Source of the DNA: Actinomadura barringtoniae
GTDB taxonomy: Bacteria; Actinomycetota; Actinomycetes; Streptosporangiales; Streptosporangiaceae
Length of the DNA: 64,000 nucleotides
Direction: 5' to 3'
Assembly (NCBI RefSeq): GCF_017573505.1
Contig: NZ_JAGEOJ010000021.1
Span: forward strand, 1-64,000
Made by a program: the position numbers and the translations under genes. Below, in pieces: positions 44,456-52,768 of the stretch; the first letter of the stretch is position 1, and every line of letters begins with the position of its first letter. The notes below the pieces were generated by a model that did no database searches, had not been told where the DNA came from, and saw only the letters and a program-made list of their open reading frames with translations.

Positions 44456-45817
44456 TCAGCCTGCGGTGCCGCCGCGCCCGGAGTCTTGAACGCTGTTGCA
44501 AACGCCATCGCGAATGCCGCCGCCGATGCCATCGCGAATGCCGCCGCTAAGGCCACCGCGAATGCCGCCGCCGAGGCCGCTGCGCACCCCGTCACGGAGG
44601 TCGTCGCGAATGCCTTCGCCGGTGCCGTTGCGCACGCCGTCGCGGATACCGCTGCGTACGCTGGTGCGGTACTCCCCCGGCGTGACGGCGAGGACGCGAC
44701 GGAACCACCTGGTGAGATGCGCCTGATCGGCGAAGCCGACGAGCGATGCCGCCTCAGCCGGGCGGTGGCCGGCGTCCAGGAGGCGGCGGGCGCGGCCGAC
44801 TCGGTGCTGGGCCAGCCAGGCGTAGGGCGGCATGCCCATGGAGTCCCTGAAGGCCCGGAGCAGTTGGTAGCGCGACAGGCCGAGGTCGGCGGCCAGTTCT
44901 GCGAGCGTCGGGGGATCGGTCAGCTCGTCCGCGAGCCGGTCGGCGACCGCGCGCGCGACCCGCGCTCGCGCCGCCCCGGACGCTCCTGCCGCGAGGTGCA
45001 CCCGTCCTGCTGCCTTCGCCGAACGTGCCGTACGGCAGCCATGGCGCCGCACCAGCACGCGCAACACCTCGAGGAGCCGAGACTCGCCCTCGAGCGGATC
45101 GCCGGAACGGCTGAGAACGAGATGGACGCGCCTGAGTTCGGCCGCCAATTCGGGATCGGGAACGATCGCGTCCCGGAAATGCGGCAGAGCGCCGGACGTC
45201 TCGGTGGAGGCCGGGTCGTCGTCGTCCGTTAGGCCTGCCCCTTCGGCGAGCAGGGCCGCTCCCGGGTAGAGGACTCGGTACGCGAAGCCACCGATCTCGG
45301 CCGGGCCGCCCGTGTGCGTCTCCCCCGGCTCGACCACGACGATCGAGCCCGGCCCGGTGAGATGCCGCTCGCCCCGGTAGTCCATGACCTCGACGCCGTC
45401 GGTGCACACCCCGATCGCGTACTCATCGTGGATGTGCGGCGCGTAGTGCCGACTGCCGATCCGTGCGGCGAGCAGATCAAGAGCAGACCCTTGGATCCCG
45501 CCGACCCGCGTCCACACCGCCCGATCCGGCCCCGGCCGGAGAGCCCCGTCCACCCCAAGCGATCCCGATTCGCCCGCACCGAACGACCCGTCCGCCGCGT
45601 CAGCGCCGAGCGGCTCGTCAGCGCCGAGCGGCTCGTCAGCGCCGAGCGGCTCGTCAGCGCCGAGCGGCTCGTCAGCGCCGAGCGGCTCGTCAACGTCGAG
45701 CGGCTCGTCAACGTCGAACGATCCGTTAGGGCCGAGCGTCCCAGCTGCTGCCTTGAGCGCGCCATTCGCTTCGCGAACTCGACCCGGCCGGAGAGCTTTG
45801 GCAGGGCCGAGAGACAC
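44456..45817 (-). CDS. AraC family regulator with repeat-derived N- and C-terminal extensions
   Basis: The core is an AraC ligand-binding cupin (HYAPHIHDEYAIGVCTDGVE, VVVEPGETHTGG) and a C-terminal DNA-binding domain (LAADLGLSRYQLLRAFRDSM, AASLVGFADQAHLTRWFRRV, then TPGEYRTS). Two extensions are unusual: an N-terminal stretch with DEPLGA hexapeptides from an 18-bp array, and a C-terminal tail of GGIRDG-type repeats (about 60 residues). The start is not certain: GTG 45817 is the first that avoids the neighbouring gene, while GTG 45517 would drop the repeats and begin just before the cupin. It likely regulates the EamA exporter downstream. Confidence 0.75.
   Translation of the reverse strand: MSLGPAKALRPGRVREANGALKAAAGTLGPNGSFDVDEPLDVDEPLGADEPLGADEPLGADEPLGADEPLGADAADGSFGAGESGSLGVDGALRPGPDRAVWTRVGGIQGSALDLLAARIGSRHYAPHIHDEYAIGVCTDGVEVMDYRGERHLTGPGSIVVVEPGETHTGGPAEIGGFAYRVLYPGAALLAEGAGLTDDDDPASTETSGALPHFRDAIVPDPELAAELRRVHLVLSRSGDPLEGESRLLEVLRVLVRRHGCRTARSAKAAGRVHLAAGASGAARARVARAVADRLADELTDPPTLAELAADLGLSRYQLLRAFRDSMGMPPYAWLAQHRVGRARRLLDAGHRPAEAASLVGFADQAHLTRWFRRVLAVTPGEYRTSVRSGIRDGVRNGTGEGIRDDLRDGVRSGLGGGIRGGLSGGIRDGIGGGIRDGVCNSVQDSGRGGTAG
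45601..45724. repeat. 18-bp tandem repeat, about seven copies
   Basis: CAGCGCCGAGCGGCTCGT repeats exactly at 45601, 45619, 45637, 45655 and 45673, then as CAACGTCGAGCGGCTCGT at 45691 and a partial unit at 45709. The minus strand encodes DEPLGA in the AraC frame. The near-perfect identity suggests recent expansion. Confidence 0.92.
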
Positions 45818-45854
45818 GTCCGGAGGAAGGGGCCCGTCAGGGGCGGTATTGGCG

Positions 45855-46088
45855 TCAGGCCGAGAAGAGGTGCCGGAGCCGCCAGCGGTCGTCGTCACGG
45901 CTGAGCTCCGCGATGCCCACGCCGTCCGCGCCGGTGATGCGGACCCGGTAGAGCCCACCGTGAGGGGACGACCCGTAGGTCTTCAAGACCTCGTCCACGG
46001 CGTACCGCGAGCCCCGCCAGTTGTACGCGGTGAGCCGTCCGGCCAGGTCGTGCTCGGCATGAACCGGCTCGTTGAGAAGGTGCCCCAT
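45855..46088 (-). CDS. Small conserved protein (DUF6504-like)
   Basis: 77 residues from ATG 46088 (MGHLLNEPVHAEHDLAGRLT, YNWRGSRYAVDEVLKTYG, GLYRVRITGADGVGIAELSR, RLRHLFSA). The GEPV...W.G..Y.V.EVL pattern resembles short actinobacterial proteins named DUF6504; I hold this as a probable family only. No membrane or signal segment. Function is unknown. The gene would overlap the neighbouring AraC gene if that used a far upstream start. Confidence 0.68.
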   Translation of the reverse strand: MGHLLNEPVHAEHDLAGRLTAYNWRGSRYAVDEVLKTYGSSPHGGLYRVRITGADGVGIAELSRDDDRWRLRHLFSA

Positions 46089-46175
46089 GAGTCCGCGAGC
46101 CTAGCACCACGTCGAACGGGTGTTCGCCGAGGTCAGATGCCTCCGAACGAGGTGAGAGCGCCCCTGCCTGCACGG

Positions 46176-46814
46176 TCATGCTCGCTCCGCGCCGACAGGA
46201 TTTTGATGACGGGCTGCACCCGGGCGTGGCGGAGTCAGGCCAGCCCGTTCGGCGACCACTGTCTGGAAATGAACGCACTCGGCCAGGTCCTCGTGGTCGC
46301 ATCCGAGCGCGTTGTCGATGAGGTTCAGCGACGCCTGCGCCTCGGCGATCCGCCGCGTGAGCTCGGCACGCTGCCGCAGCAGAACGTCCCGTCGTTCAGC
46401 CACATCGGCCGTCGTCAGCATCGCGCGAATGTCCTCCAGCGCGAAGCCGCCGTCCTTGGCAAGCAGGATCATCGCGACCCTGTAGACGTCCCCGCGCCCG
46501 TACCGCCGCCGCTCTCCAGCGACGCGGGACGGCGCGAGCAGCCCGACGCTCTCCCAATGCCGCAGAACGTGAGTCGCCAGCCCAAAGCGAGCCGCGACCT
46601 CCCCAATGCTCAACACCCCCGCAACACCCGACGCCCCAACGGCGGCCGAGGACCCCGCCGCGCATAGCGGCTGCGCGCCACCCAACGACTGCGCGCTGCC
46701 CGGTGACTGCCTAGTGCTCGTTGGCTGCGCAGTGCCCGAGGGCTCCGCAGCGCCCGAAGGCTCCGCAGCGCCCAGCGAGCTAGCTGTGCTCAGCGGGTCG
46801 GCGCTTGACTTCAT
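46176..46814 (-). CDS. MerR family regulator with repeat-derived N-terminal extension
   Basis: The conserved part begins LSIGEVAARFGLATHVLRHW, the MerR winged helix, followed by the dimerisation helix (DVLLRQRAELTRRIAEAQAS) and a short C-terminus with Cys and His (NALGCDHEDLAECVHF). From ATG 46814 the protein would be 212 residues, with about 65 Ala/Ser/Gly/Pro residues first (AAEPSGAAEPSG from 18-bp units). GC-rich third positions favour coding. A GTG at 46616 would yield a normal 146-residue MerR. It diverges from the methyltransferase gene, with a palindrome between. Confidence 0.78.
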   Translation of the reverse strand: MKSSADPLSTASSLGAAEPSGAAEPSGTAQPTSTRQSPGSAQSLGGAQPLCAAGSSAAVGASGVAGVLSIGEVAARFGLATHVLRHWESVGLLAPSRVAGERRRYGRGDVYRVAMILLAKDGGFALEDIRAMLTTADVAERRDVLLRQRAELTRRIAEAQASLNLIDNALGCDHEDLAECVHFQTVVAERAGLTPPRPGAARHQNPVGAERA

Positions 46815-46828
46815 GTCGACATTAAGTC
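46807..46828. promoter_or_regulatory. 22-bp palindrome, candidate MerR operator
   Basis: GACTTCATGTCGACATTAAG-TC is a 22-bp inverted repeat with one mismatched pair (11-bp half-sites centred at 46817/46818). TTGACT at 46805-46810 forms its left edge and could be a -35 element toward the methyltransferase. A dyad next to TTGAC is typical of MerR-controlled promoters, but no clear -10 was found at 19-20 bp. Confidence 0.55.
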
Positions 46829-46842
46829 GCACGCTGGGCGCT

Positions 46843-47607
46843 ATGTCCACAGCACCCTCAGACATCGAGGCCCTCATCCCCTTGCTCGACGCGGTCGACG
46901 CCACACCCGGCGCCGCCGAACTGCGAGCCCGGTCGTACGAGCTGCTCGGCGCAGCCCCCGGCTCCCTGGTGGTCGACATCGGCTGCGGCGCCGGGTGCGC
47001 GGTGGCCGAGCTGACCGATCTCGGCGTACGGGCCGTCGGCATCGACCTCAGCGAGCAAATGGTCGCGGTGGCTCGGCACCGCCGACCGGACTGCGACGTA
47101 CGTCTAGAAAGCACCTACGAACTGCCCTTCCAGGATGGTGAGGTGAGCGGCTACCGCGCCGAGAAGGTGTTCCACAACCTCGCCGATCCCACCCGCGCGA
47201 TGTCCGAGGCCCGGCGCGTACTGGTCTCAGGCGGACGCATCGTGCTTCTGGCCCAGGACTGGGACACGGTCATCATCGACTCCAGCCACCCGCAACTCAC
47301 CCGGACCATCGTTCATGCCCGAGCTGACCAGATCGAAGTGCCGCGCGCGGCTCGCGCGTACCGGAACACCCTCCTGGACGCGGGCTTCCAGAACATCCAC
47401 GTCGAGGCGCAGATGGGGATCTTCGCCGGCCCGTCCGGCCACATACTCCAGCCGATGCTGGCTGGACTGGCAGACGCGACACACAAGGCCGGAGCCATCA
47501 CCGAGGCAGAGGCCGACGCCTGGCTGAACGATCAGCGTGAACGCGCCCAGACGGACCGCACGTTCATCGCCATCCCCATCTTCATCGCCTCCGCAACCGC
47601 ACCCTGA
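46843..47607 (+). CDS. SAM-dependent class I methyltransferase
   Basis: 254 residues. Motif I VVDIGCGAGCAVAELTDLGV, the acidic end of strand 2 in VGIDLSEQMVAVARHRRPDC, and the post-motif LPFQDGEVSGYRAEKVFHNL identify a Rossmann methyltransferase of the UbiE/type 11 sort. The C-terminal half should bind the acceptor, which is not predictable. The ATG at 46843 starts MSTAPSDIEALIPLLDAVDA; another ATG at 46813 lies within the palindrome. It is divergent from, and probably controlled by, the MerR gene. Confidence 0.87.
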   Translation: MSTAPSDIEALIPLLDAVDATPGAAELRARSYELLGAAPGSLVVDIGCGAGCAVAELTDLGVRAVGIDLSEQMVAVARHRRPDCDVRLESTYELPFQDGEVSGYRAEKVFHNLADPTRAMSEARRVLVSGGRIVLLAQDWDTVIIDSSHPQLTRTIVHARADQIEVPRAARAYRNTLLDAGFQNIHVEAQMGIFAGPSGHILQPMLAGLADATHKAGAITEAEADAWLNDQRERAQTDRTFIAIPIFIASATAP

Positions 47608-48369
47608 CGCCCGGCAGGCGCAGCGAGCGTTCGACGTGGCGGACATCGCAAGCGCCCGTCGTCACAGACGTAGGCGAACGAACTCCTCGTCAGACGGCCG
47701 CGGTCAAGCGTCAGGGGCGACCCCTAATCGGCTGTCGCCAGCGAGGCTCCGCCAACTGGCATCACACGTAGCCGTAGAGCTGAGCGTCAGGCGGCAGACG
47801 TGGTGGCCGTACGTGGTGCGCGCACTCGACGGGTGGGCGCACGTGGCGAGCCCACGTCGCAGCAGACGTCATGGGCGGAACGTTGCGGGCGGGGCCTCGC
47901 GGGCGAGCTGCGAGCGGACGCGGTCGGCGGACGCGGTCGGCGGACGCGGTCGGCGGACGCGGTGGCCATACGTGGTGCGCGCACTCGGCGGGCGGGCGCA
48001 CATGACGAGCCCACATCGCGGCAGGCGTCATGGGCAGAAGGTTGCAGGCGGGGCCTCGCGGGCGGACGGGGTCGGCGGACGCGGTGGATGGACGTCGCGG
48101 CGAGCGTCATAGGCAGGGCGTCGCGGCAGGCTTCATGAGCAGAACGTTGCGGACGCCGCGGCGCGGTGCGGCGCGAGCGGACCCGGCGCGAGCGGACCCG
48201 GCGCGAGCGGACCCGGCGCGAGCGGACCCGGCGCGAGCGGACCCGGCGCGAGCGGACCCGGCGCGAGCAGGAAGTTGCGGACCGGGGCTCGCGGTCGGGG
48301 GCTGGGGGCGGCCGGCGGTGGTCAGGGGGTGGGGGTCGTGGGGTGGGTGGGCGGGGTAGGTAGAGGGGC
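47608..48369. repeat. repeat-rich intergenic region with 15-bp array (48173-48270)
   Basis: Six exact copies of the 15-mer GCGAGCGGACCCGGC start at 48173 and follow every 15 bp, plus a partial seventh. Upstream, about 47790-48130, there are longer diverged duplications with words GTGGTGCGCGCACTCG(A/G)CGGG (47815 and 47969) and CGTCATGGGC(A/G)GAA (47867 and 48026), about 155-160 bp apart. No gene is supported. Confidence 0.85.
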
Positions 48370-48717
48370 ATGATTAATGGGGCGCACGTGATCATTTACA
48401 GCAGGGATGCGGAGGCGGACCGGGCGTTCATCCGGGACGTGCTGGAGTTCCGGGGCATCGATGTGGGCGGGGGTTGGCTGATCTTCAAGCTTCCGCCCGC
48501 CGAGGTCGCCGTTCATCCGGCCGAGGAACCGCAGCACGAGCTCTACCTGATGTGCGACGACCTGGAGAAGACGCTCGAGGAGCTGAAGGCCAAGGGCGTG
48601 GAGGTCACGCGGCCGCCGAGCGATCAGGGATGGGGGGTGCTGTCGGCGATCCGGCTGCCCAGCGGCACCGAACTACCGATCTACGAGCCGCGTCATCCGC
48701 CGGCGCACAGCCTCTGA
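48370..48717 (+). CDS. VOC superfamily (glyoxalase/bleomycin resistance fold) protein
   Basis: 115 residues. Begins MINGAHVIIYSRDAEADRAF, the first beta-alpha-beta unit of the vicinal-oxygen-chelate fold. The second unit contains HELYLMCDDLEKTLEELKAK and GWGVLSAIRLPSGTELPIYE, whose final Glu is a usual metal ligand. Relatives bind metals or sequester drugs; the exact role is not evident. It starts with ATG following the repeat-filled gap. Confidence 0.88.
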   Translation: MINGAHVIIYSRDAEADRAFIRDVLEFRGIDVGGGWLIFKLPPAEVAVHPAEEPQHELYLMCDDLEKTLEELKAKGVEVTRPPSDQGWGVLSAIRLPSGTELPIYEPRHPPAHSL

Positions 48718-48834
48718 CCCTGATTTCGCCAGGACATTTGTCCTTTCCAATGTGGTGTTAGTTGACTCTGCAGCGGGATGGGGCCTGGGCGCCACTCTTG
48801 AGAGGTCAGCGGGACACGGCCTCAAGGAGCAGAA

Positions 48835-49302
48835 ATGATCGGCGCCGGCACCCTCACCCGCAAGCAGACCTCGGCCCCGGCTTCCACCCCCGCGCAGGAC
48901 CTGGCGAACGTGAAGCCGCTGCCGATCTGGTTCTTCGGGTTCGAGGGCCTGATGGGCGCCGCCTACGACGTGTGCCACGTCTGGCAGGGCGCCTGGATGG
49001 TCCTGGTGGCGTTCGGCGCAGTGAACGCGATCGTTGGCATGACCGTGCTGCGCGGCCGGATCAAGCTGGTCAAGGCGATGCTCAAGAACGGCCGGACCCG
49101 CAAGATCGCGTTCGGTCTGATCGCGCTGCGGATCGGGGTCCACGTGGCGCTGGCCGCGGTCGGCGCCGATGTTCACTCGCCGGTCGCGCACCTGGCCCTG
49201 GGCTCGCTGATGACCGCCCTGACGGTCGCGCTCCTGTGGTTCGACCAGCGCGTGACCTTCCGCGCTCTGGGCCTGATCCCCAACCGCGCGGCAGCTGCCT
49301 GA
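48835..49302 (+). CDS. Membrane protein of unknown function
   Basis: 155 residues with four predicted helices (PIWFFGFEGLMGAAYDVCHV, WMVLVAFGAVNAIVGMTVL, KIAFGLIALRIGVHVALAAV, HLALGSLMTALTVALLWFDQ). AAGGAGCAGAA precedes the ATG. I do not recognise a family. It is expressed alone and ends at a strong terminator. Confidence 0.75.
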   Translation: MIGAGTLTRKQTSAPASTPAQDLANVKPLPIWFFGFEGLMGAAYDVCHVWQGAWMVLVAFGAVNAIVGMTVLRGRIKLVKAMLKNGRTRKIAFGLIALRIGVHVALAAVGADVHSPVAHLALGSLMTALTVALLWFDQRVTFRALGLIPNRAAAA

Positions 49303-49320
49303 TCCTGATCTCGAAAGCAG

Positions 49321-49362
49321 GGGCGGCCTCCCGGATGTACCTCCGGGAGGCCGCCCCTCTTT
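49321..49362 (+). terminator. terminator of the 155-residue membrane protein gene
   Basis: A perfect 14-bp stem GGGCGGCCTCCCGG/CCGGGAGGCCGCCC with an 8-nt loop, followed by CTCTTT. Confidence 0.92.
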
Positions 49363-49426
49363 CGCGTACGGCCCCTCTTTCGCGTACGGCCCCTCTTTCG
49401 CGTACGGCCCCTCTTTACGTACGGCC
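49363..49426. repeat. 18-bp tandem repeat grown from a terminator tail
   Basis: CGCGTACGGCCCCTCTTT occurs exactly at 49363, 49381 and 49399, then partially at 49417. Each copy ends in CCCCTCTTT, the sequence that forms the right foot and T-run of the preceding terminator. The array looks like a duplication that began there. Confidence 0.88.
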
Positions 49427-49547
49427 AGCTCGGCGTGCGGGCGACTCAGCGTGCGGGCGGCCTGCCCTACGGCCAGTTTGGCGTGCGGCCGGCTTGAACC
49501 GCGACCGGCTTCGTGTCCGGCCGGACTGTGCCCAATGCGGGACGCGG

Positions 49548-50258
49548 TCAGCCCTTGTTCTTGCTGGTGGGCAGGTGCCGAGCGAGGAACCCCTTGGCGG
49601 TTTCCCAAGCCCGTTCGGCGGCATCCGGAACGTGGAACATCGCCGAGGCGTGGTTGTGGAAGGCGTGCCCCGCGTCCTCCTGAACGTGGATCTCCGCGTT
49701 CGGCCGATCCCGGACGGCCTCCTCGACCGTCGCGACCTTCTCGCGCGGGATGTACGGGTCGGAGCCGCCGAAGTGGAACTGGATCGGGACGCCGATCTCC
49801 CCCATCCCGTCAAGCTGGTCGATCACGCCCGAGCCGTAGAACGACAGGACCACCGACGGCCCCTGCCGTACGGCCAGCAGGTACGCCATCGTTCCGCCGA
49901 AGCAGAAGCCGAGCGTTCCCGGGACGCCGTCGGTCTCGGGAAGACCCTGCAGGTGCTCGAACGCGGCGTACAGATCGTCCAGGCCTGTGGCGAAGTCGAA
50001 CCGGGACACCATGCCCATCGAGTCGCGGGTGCCCTCTTCGGTGTGGGGCGCCCGCCAGTTCGGCTGGAGCCTCCAGAACAGGTCGGGCGCAGCCACGACG
50101 TACCCGAGGCCGGCCAGGTCCTCGGCCACGTCGGTGATGTACTCGCCGACGCCGTAGATCTCCTGGATCAGCAGGATCCCGGGTCCGTGTCCGCTCTCCG
50201 GAAGCCAGACCTTCTGCTCGAACGAGCCGTCCGGCACGGTCACCGTTTCGGTACGCAT
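49548..50258 (-). CDS. Dienelactone hydrolase family protein
   Basis: 236 residues of an alpha/beta hydrolase. The triad is readable: Cys nucleophile in TLGFCFGGTMAYLLAV, Asp in FHFGGSDPYIPREKV and His in EDAGHAFHNHASAMF. The N-terminal ILLIQEIYGVGEYITDVAED block with its Glu is diagnostic. It may cleave lactones in aromatic degradation or other esters; no pathway genes are near. The start is ATG. Strand and context suggest a lone gene. Confidence 0.93.
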   Translation of the reverse strand: MRTETVTVPDGSFEQKVWLPESGHGPGILLIQEIYGVGEYITDVAEDLAGLGYVVAAPDLFWRLQPNWRAPHTEEGTRDSMGMVSRFDFATGLDDLYAAFEHLQGLPETDGVPGTLGFCFGGTMAYLLAVRQGPSVVLSFYGSGVIDQLDGMGEIGVPIQFHFGGSDPYIPREKVATVEEAVRDRPNAEIHVQEDAGHAFHNHASAMFHVPDAAERAWETAKGFLARHLPTSKNKG

Positions 50259-50304
50259 GGCCCTCCTCTAGGGGTGATCGCTCAGACTCTCGCACATCCC
50301 GGAG

Positions 50305-50700
50305 TTATCCACAGGCGCACACCCGGATCGTCCACACGCGAGGGCCTGTACGGATGCCGTTCCGGGGCGCTCGTCTCCACAGCGGAATCCCCAAAAGACC
50401 AGTGTTTTCCAGGGCTCTTACCGTTCGGCGTCCTCAGTCGGCCGCCCCCGACACCGTCCCTCACAGGCCTGACTCGGCCATCCACACACTGTGGATAACA
50501 ACCCCGCACAGCATGCGGATCACCGTCCCGAGCCGTACCCACCGGTCGTCCCCCAGACGGTCCCCAGACCACCCACCGGTTATCCACCATCGGGATAACG
50601 CTTTGAGCAGGCAGGACAGGCGACTAGCCGTGGACCTGAAGCCTCACGTACACAGCCTGTGAGCGAATCGCTTCCACATCACCCGCATGCCGGTGGACAA
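50305..50700. promoter_or_regulatory. cluster of five DnaA-box-like sites
   Basis: In the 668-bp gap between the dienelactone hydrolase and SGNH hydrolase genes, TTATCCACA occurs perfectly at 50305-50313 (+) and 50490-50498 (-). One-mismatch forms occur at 50328-50336 (TCGTCCACA, +), 50580-50588 (TTATCCACC, +) and 50692-50700 (TTGTCCACC, -). No gene is supported in 50259-50926. This is not the gyrB-adjacent oriC region itself. Confidence 0.5.
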
Positions 50701-50926
50701 AGTTGCCCACCGGCATTCCTCAGCGAAGTCCCCAAGGGATCACGCGTCTGTACACACACGATCCCCGCTATGCACAACCGATCTCCACACGACACTCCGA
50801 CACTGCACCGCCCAGCGCGCCCGGCGCCCGGCACCCCCACGCTCCGCACCCATGCTCCGCACTCGCATCTGACCAGCGCCACGGTTGCGGCCGCTGCCGC
50901 CTACCCCCGACCGCCCAGGCCCACGT

Positions 50927-52246
50927 TCAGAGGGACTTGAGGTCAATTGCCGCTGCCAGCGCGTGATAGCCGGCGTCGTTCGGGTGGAGTCCGTCCATGA
51001 AGACGTAGCCCGGCCGAGGCAGCTCAGGGTCAGCGGGATCGGCCATGACCTTCGCCAGGTCGGCCACCGAGTCGTACTCCCCACTCGTCCGAACCCACTT
51101 GTTGACCGCCTGCCGGATCCGCTCCGCCTCCTCATCCCAGAGAGGAAACAGCGCCCCCTTCATCGGCCCGATGGTCACCCCGATGACCTTCACCCCACGC
51201 TCATGCGCGGCCTTGATCAGCTGCCTGTAGCCCGCGATCAGCTGCTCCGCCGTCACCTTCGGGTTAGGCCGTACGCACGGATCATCGACCTGTGGCGCGC
51301 CGATGTCGTTCGCCCCCAGGTGCACGATCACCGACCGCACGCCCGGACGGTCGAGCACGTCGCGCCGGAACCGCGCCAACGCGCTGTCGCCACCGCACGC
51401 CGACCCGTTCAGCAGCTTGTTCGAGCCGATGCCCGCGTTCACCACGCCCAGCGGACGACCGGCCGCCATCAGCCGTTCGGCCAGGTGATCGGTGATCCTC
51501 CCGTCTGCCTCCGGCGTCGACCCGACACCGTCGATGAGCGAGTCGCCGAAGGCCACCACCGTGTCCCGGCCCGCGCGGCCCGCATTGCCCTCGGTCTCGA
51601 CGCCGCTCAGGAAGTACCAAGCACCGGTCGATTCACCGAAAGGCTCAGCGGCGATGTCATTCAGGTGATCGCCCTTGGCCCGGTACGTCTTCCCCAGCGC
51701 GAACCGATGGAATGTCGCCGGACCAGTGGCCTGCGCGAAGCGCAACGTCACACTCAGTTTCTCCAGCGCCGAAGTAGTCAGCCCCACAGGGTCACTGACT
51801 ACCCCCCTCCCAGCAGGTATGACCGCGCTCGCCGAATGCCCGAACGTCAATCGCCGCATCGTCTTGGGCCATACCAAGGCCCCGCCCGCCGACCGCCCGA
51901 CCGTCGCGCCGCCCACCCGCAGCGGCTTGTTCCCGTACGCATTGGACAAACGAATCCGGACCGTCCGTCCGCCGGCGCTGACCCGCACGATCTGCCGTAC
52001 GGTCTGGCCAGCGGCAAAGCCCTCACGCGACCAGTTGAGCCCGCTGTCCTCGTTACCGGCGACCGGCCGCTGCATGGCGGCTCCCCATGTCACCGCCCAC
52101 CGCGTCCCCGTGCCGTGCTTCCCCGAATCGAACGCAGCGGACGCAGCGGACGCAGCGGAATTCGTAACGGAACACGCCGCCACCGCAAGCAAGGCGCCCC
52201 CGCCCAACGCCCGAACGGCACGGCCGGAAAGAGTTGTGATCTCCAT
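50927..52246 (-). CDS. Secreted SGNH/GDSL hydrolase
   Basis: 439 residues. The N-terminal signal (RAVRALGGGALLAVAACSVT) includes a possible lipobox VAAC, so it may be a lipoprotein. A beta-sandwich-like region (about 45-200) precedes the SGNH domain. That domain has VVAFGDSLIDGVG (Ser), the Gly in NAGIGSNKLL, Asn in HLGANDIGAPQ, and the Asp/His in FMDGLHPNDAGYHALA. The overall architecture matches actinomycete secreted esterases. The two Cys pairs (SACGGD and DDPCVRP) may form a disulfide. It acts outside the cell on an ester or acylated carbohydrate. Confidence 0.92.
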   Translation of the reverse strand: MEITTLSGRAVRALGGGALLAVAACSVTNSAASAASAAFDSGKHGTGTRWAVTWGAAMQRPVAGNEDSGLNWSREGFAAGQTVRQIVRVSAGGRTVRIRLSNAYGNKPLRVGGATVGRSAGGALVWPKTMRRLTFGHSASAVIPAGRGVVSDPVGLTTSALEKLSVTLRFAQATGPATFHRFALGKTYRAKGDHLNDIAAEPFGESTGAWYFLSGVETEGNAGRAGRDTVVAFGDSLIDGVGSTPEADGRITDHLAERLMAAGRPLGVVNAGIGSNKLLNGSACGGDSALARFRRDVLDRPGVRSVIVHLGANDIGAPQVDDPCVRPNPKVTAEQLIAGYRQLIKAAHERGVKVIGVTIGPMKGALFPLWDEEAERIRQAVNKWVRTSGEYDSVADLAKVMADPADPELPRPGYVFMDGLHPNDAGYHALAAAIDLKSL

Positions 52247-52768
52247 GCCTCAATCCCAGCCCGCCAAGCCCGCAGAAACAGCGGGGCAGACCCCCAACCT
52301 CAGGTATCCCCAGCCCTACCCGCCCGCTACTGCCAAGCCCTCACAGCAACCTTTTCCCACACCCTGTGGACGGCGTACCTCACAGACCTTCACCTCGAAA
52401 AACAGGCCCTCATCCGCCGCACATCCCCAATGAGATCCCCAGCCGACCCCGCACAGCTACACACCACACCGCAAGCGCCCTATCCAATGCCACCGCCACC
52501 CTCCGCACTCACAGACAGGAAGGCCTACAGCACCCGGCCCACAACCCAATCCCGAGCATCCATTCGTCGCCTGCCGCAACCCCTGGAGAGAACGCACCCA
52601 CTAACGAACTGACCTGATCGCTCAGCTGTGCCATGCTCTGTGCCTTATCTGGGCGGCCAGAGGTCTAGTAGCAGTGGTCCGAAAGGCGGTGAATGTCTGG
52701 CCGGTTGGCCGACACGCCTGGTCGACAGGCCGATGTGACGTAAGGTGGCCGCTCTTAGCATCTGGTGA
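52247..52768. other. intergenic region, no gene seen
   Basis: A 522-bp gap between divergent genes. Open frames are Pro/Thr/His-rich with no recognisable domain. There is no strong hairpin or repeat array. Promoters for the SGNH hydrolase (left) and the membrane protein (right) should be here but no clear -10/-35 pair stands out. Confidence 0.4.

Noticed and set aside
50259..50926. The DnaA-box cluster as the chromosomal origin
   Set aside because: dnaA and dnaN are not adjacent, and the gyrB orientation places oriC beyond the right edge. The cluster has few boxes compared with actinomycete origins.
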